DNA from: CAVVJA01 sp963809815
GTDB lineage: Bacteria; Actinomycetota; Actinomycetes; Mycobacteriales; Jatrophihabitantaceae
DNA: 64,000 nucleotides
NCBI GenBank assembly: GCA_963809815.1
Contig: CAWELM010000010.1
Span: 124,001 to 188,000, forward strand
Reading direction: 5' to 3'
This document shows, in pieces, positions 63,774 to 64,000 of the stretch. The translations under genes were made by a program, and so were the position numbers. Below the pieces are notes generated by a model. It searched no databases, had not been told where the DNA came from, and worked only from the letters and a program-made list of their open reading frames with translations. Each line of letters opens with the position of its first letter. The first letter of the stretch is position 1.

Positions 63774-64000
63774 TCAGGCGTATTTGCGAGGACGATCTGC
63801 GTCGCTGGCAGCTGGGAAGTGAATCCGTGGGCGGCCGCGGCCTCTCTTGAACGGCAACACTTGGCCGTGCCGCACGATCTCGCCACCCCAGACCCCGCAC
63901 GGTTCGCGGCGCCGCAGCGCGCCGGCGAGGCACTCGAGCCGGACCGGGCAGGTGGCGCACAGCGCCTTCGCCCGTTCGAGGTCCGCAGGTGAGTCGGCGA
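63774..64000 (-). CDS. WhiB-family transcription factor with AT-hook (5' end outside window)
   Basis: The reverse strand from the window edge reads ADSPADLERAKALCATCPVRLECL, then EPCGVWGGEIV and KRGRGRPR, ending at a TGA complement in 63774-63776. CxxCxxxxxC supplies three of the four iron-sulfur ligands (the first Cys lies beyond the edge), GVWGG is the WhiB turn, and RGRGRPR is an AT-hook as in WhiB7. About 75 codons are visible. Redox/antibiotic-responsive regulator that binds sigma factor and AT-rich promoter DNA, by family. Confidence 0.85.
   Translation of the reverse strand, partial: ADSPADLERAKALCATCPVRLECLAGALRRREPCGVWGGEIVRHGQVLPFKRGRGRPRIHFPAASDADRPRKYA

Noticed and set aside
1..64000. 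CRISPR arrays, rRNA genes, complete tRNA genes, replication origin
   Set aside because: No regularly spaced direct repeats, rRNA sequence, full cloverleaf or DnaA-box cluster was seen on reading the window.

Overview
The window is high-GC, densely coded DNA of an actinobacterium. Lineage markers are a WhiB-family protein with an AT-hook (right edge), an F420 (deazaflavin)-type nitroreductase-family protein, a surface protein with an LAxTG (class E sortase) signal, ANTAR-domain regulators, a non-canonical MTHFR-like protein, and starts placed about 7 nt after a TAnnnT -10 box (apparent leaderless mRNAs). The genus cannot be fixed from sequence alone; nothing suggests a plasmid or a lytic phage. 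At least six otherwise full-length genes carry one net frameshift, so either the assembly has uncorrected indels or the strain is undergoing strong gene decay.

Layout. 0-10 kb: small secreted protein, sialidase-like remnant, dienelactone hydrolase, orphan sensor kinase, ArsR/AHSA1 operon, frameshifted Na+/H+ antiporter, GNAT, orphan phosphoribosyltransferase. 10.9-14.5 kb: minus-strand group of exported proteins (Tat vanadium-haloperoxidase-type enzyme plus three secreted proteins), with three tandem 11-bp repeats upstream that look like an OmpR-type operator. 15-28 kb: integrated DNA: a tyrosine integrase beside a 51-bp 3' piece of tRNA-Val(GAC), a VapBC-type toxin-antitoxin pair, MTHFR-like and LAATG surface protein genes, an aldehyde dehydrogenase, a Tn554-like recombinase cassette ending near a tmRNA-like 3' end, and a decayed IS110. 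28-34 kb: truncated alpha/beta hydrolase, PRC-barrel protein, small membrane protein, SH3 protein, an IS30 remnant with both terminal inverted repeats but interrupted by an IS110 piece, then two ANTAR regulators.

35-49 kb resembles the DosR/dormancy gene sets of mycobacteria and relatives: two pyridoxamine-oxidase-fold proteins, a GNAT/acyl-CoA synthetase fusion, universal stress protein, CBS-BON protein, sulfide:quinone-reductase-like flavoproteins, DoxX, Hsp20, GAPDH and an Acg-type nitroreductase. Many of these are broken. The most striking is a DosR/NarL-type response regulator whose middle segment lies inverted beside the remaining N- and C-terminal parts.

49-64 kb: SRPBCC protein, a dead recombinase followed by a leaderless winged-helix gene, F420-type protein, secreted beta-propeller protein, FAD oxidase, quinone oxidoreductase, and then a cAMP-type signalling group. 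That group has two stand-alone cyclic-nucleotide-binding proteins, a metallo-beta-lactamase-fold hydrolase, an exported protein, and a very large two-cyclase-domain/AAA/TPR protein built like animal soluble adenylyl cyclase. A WhiB gene runs off the right edge.
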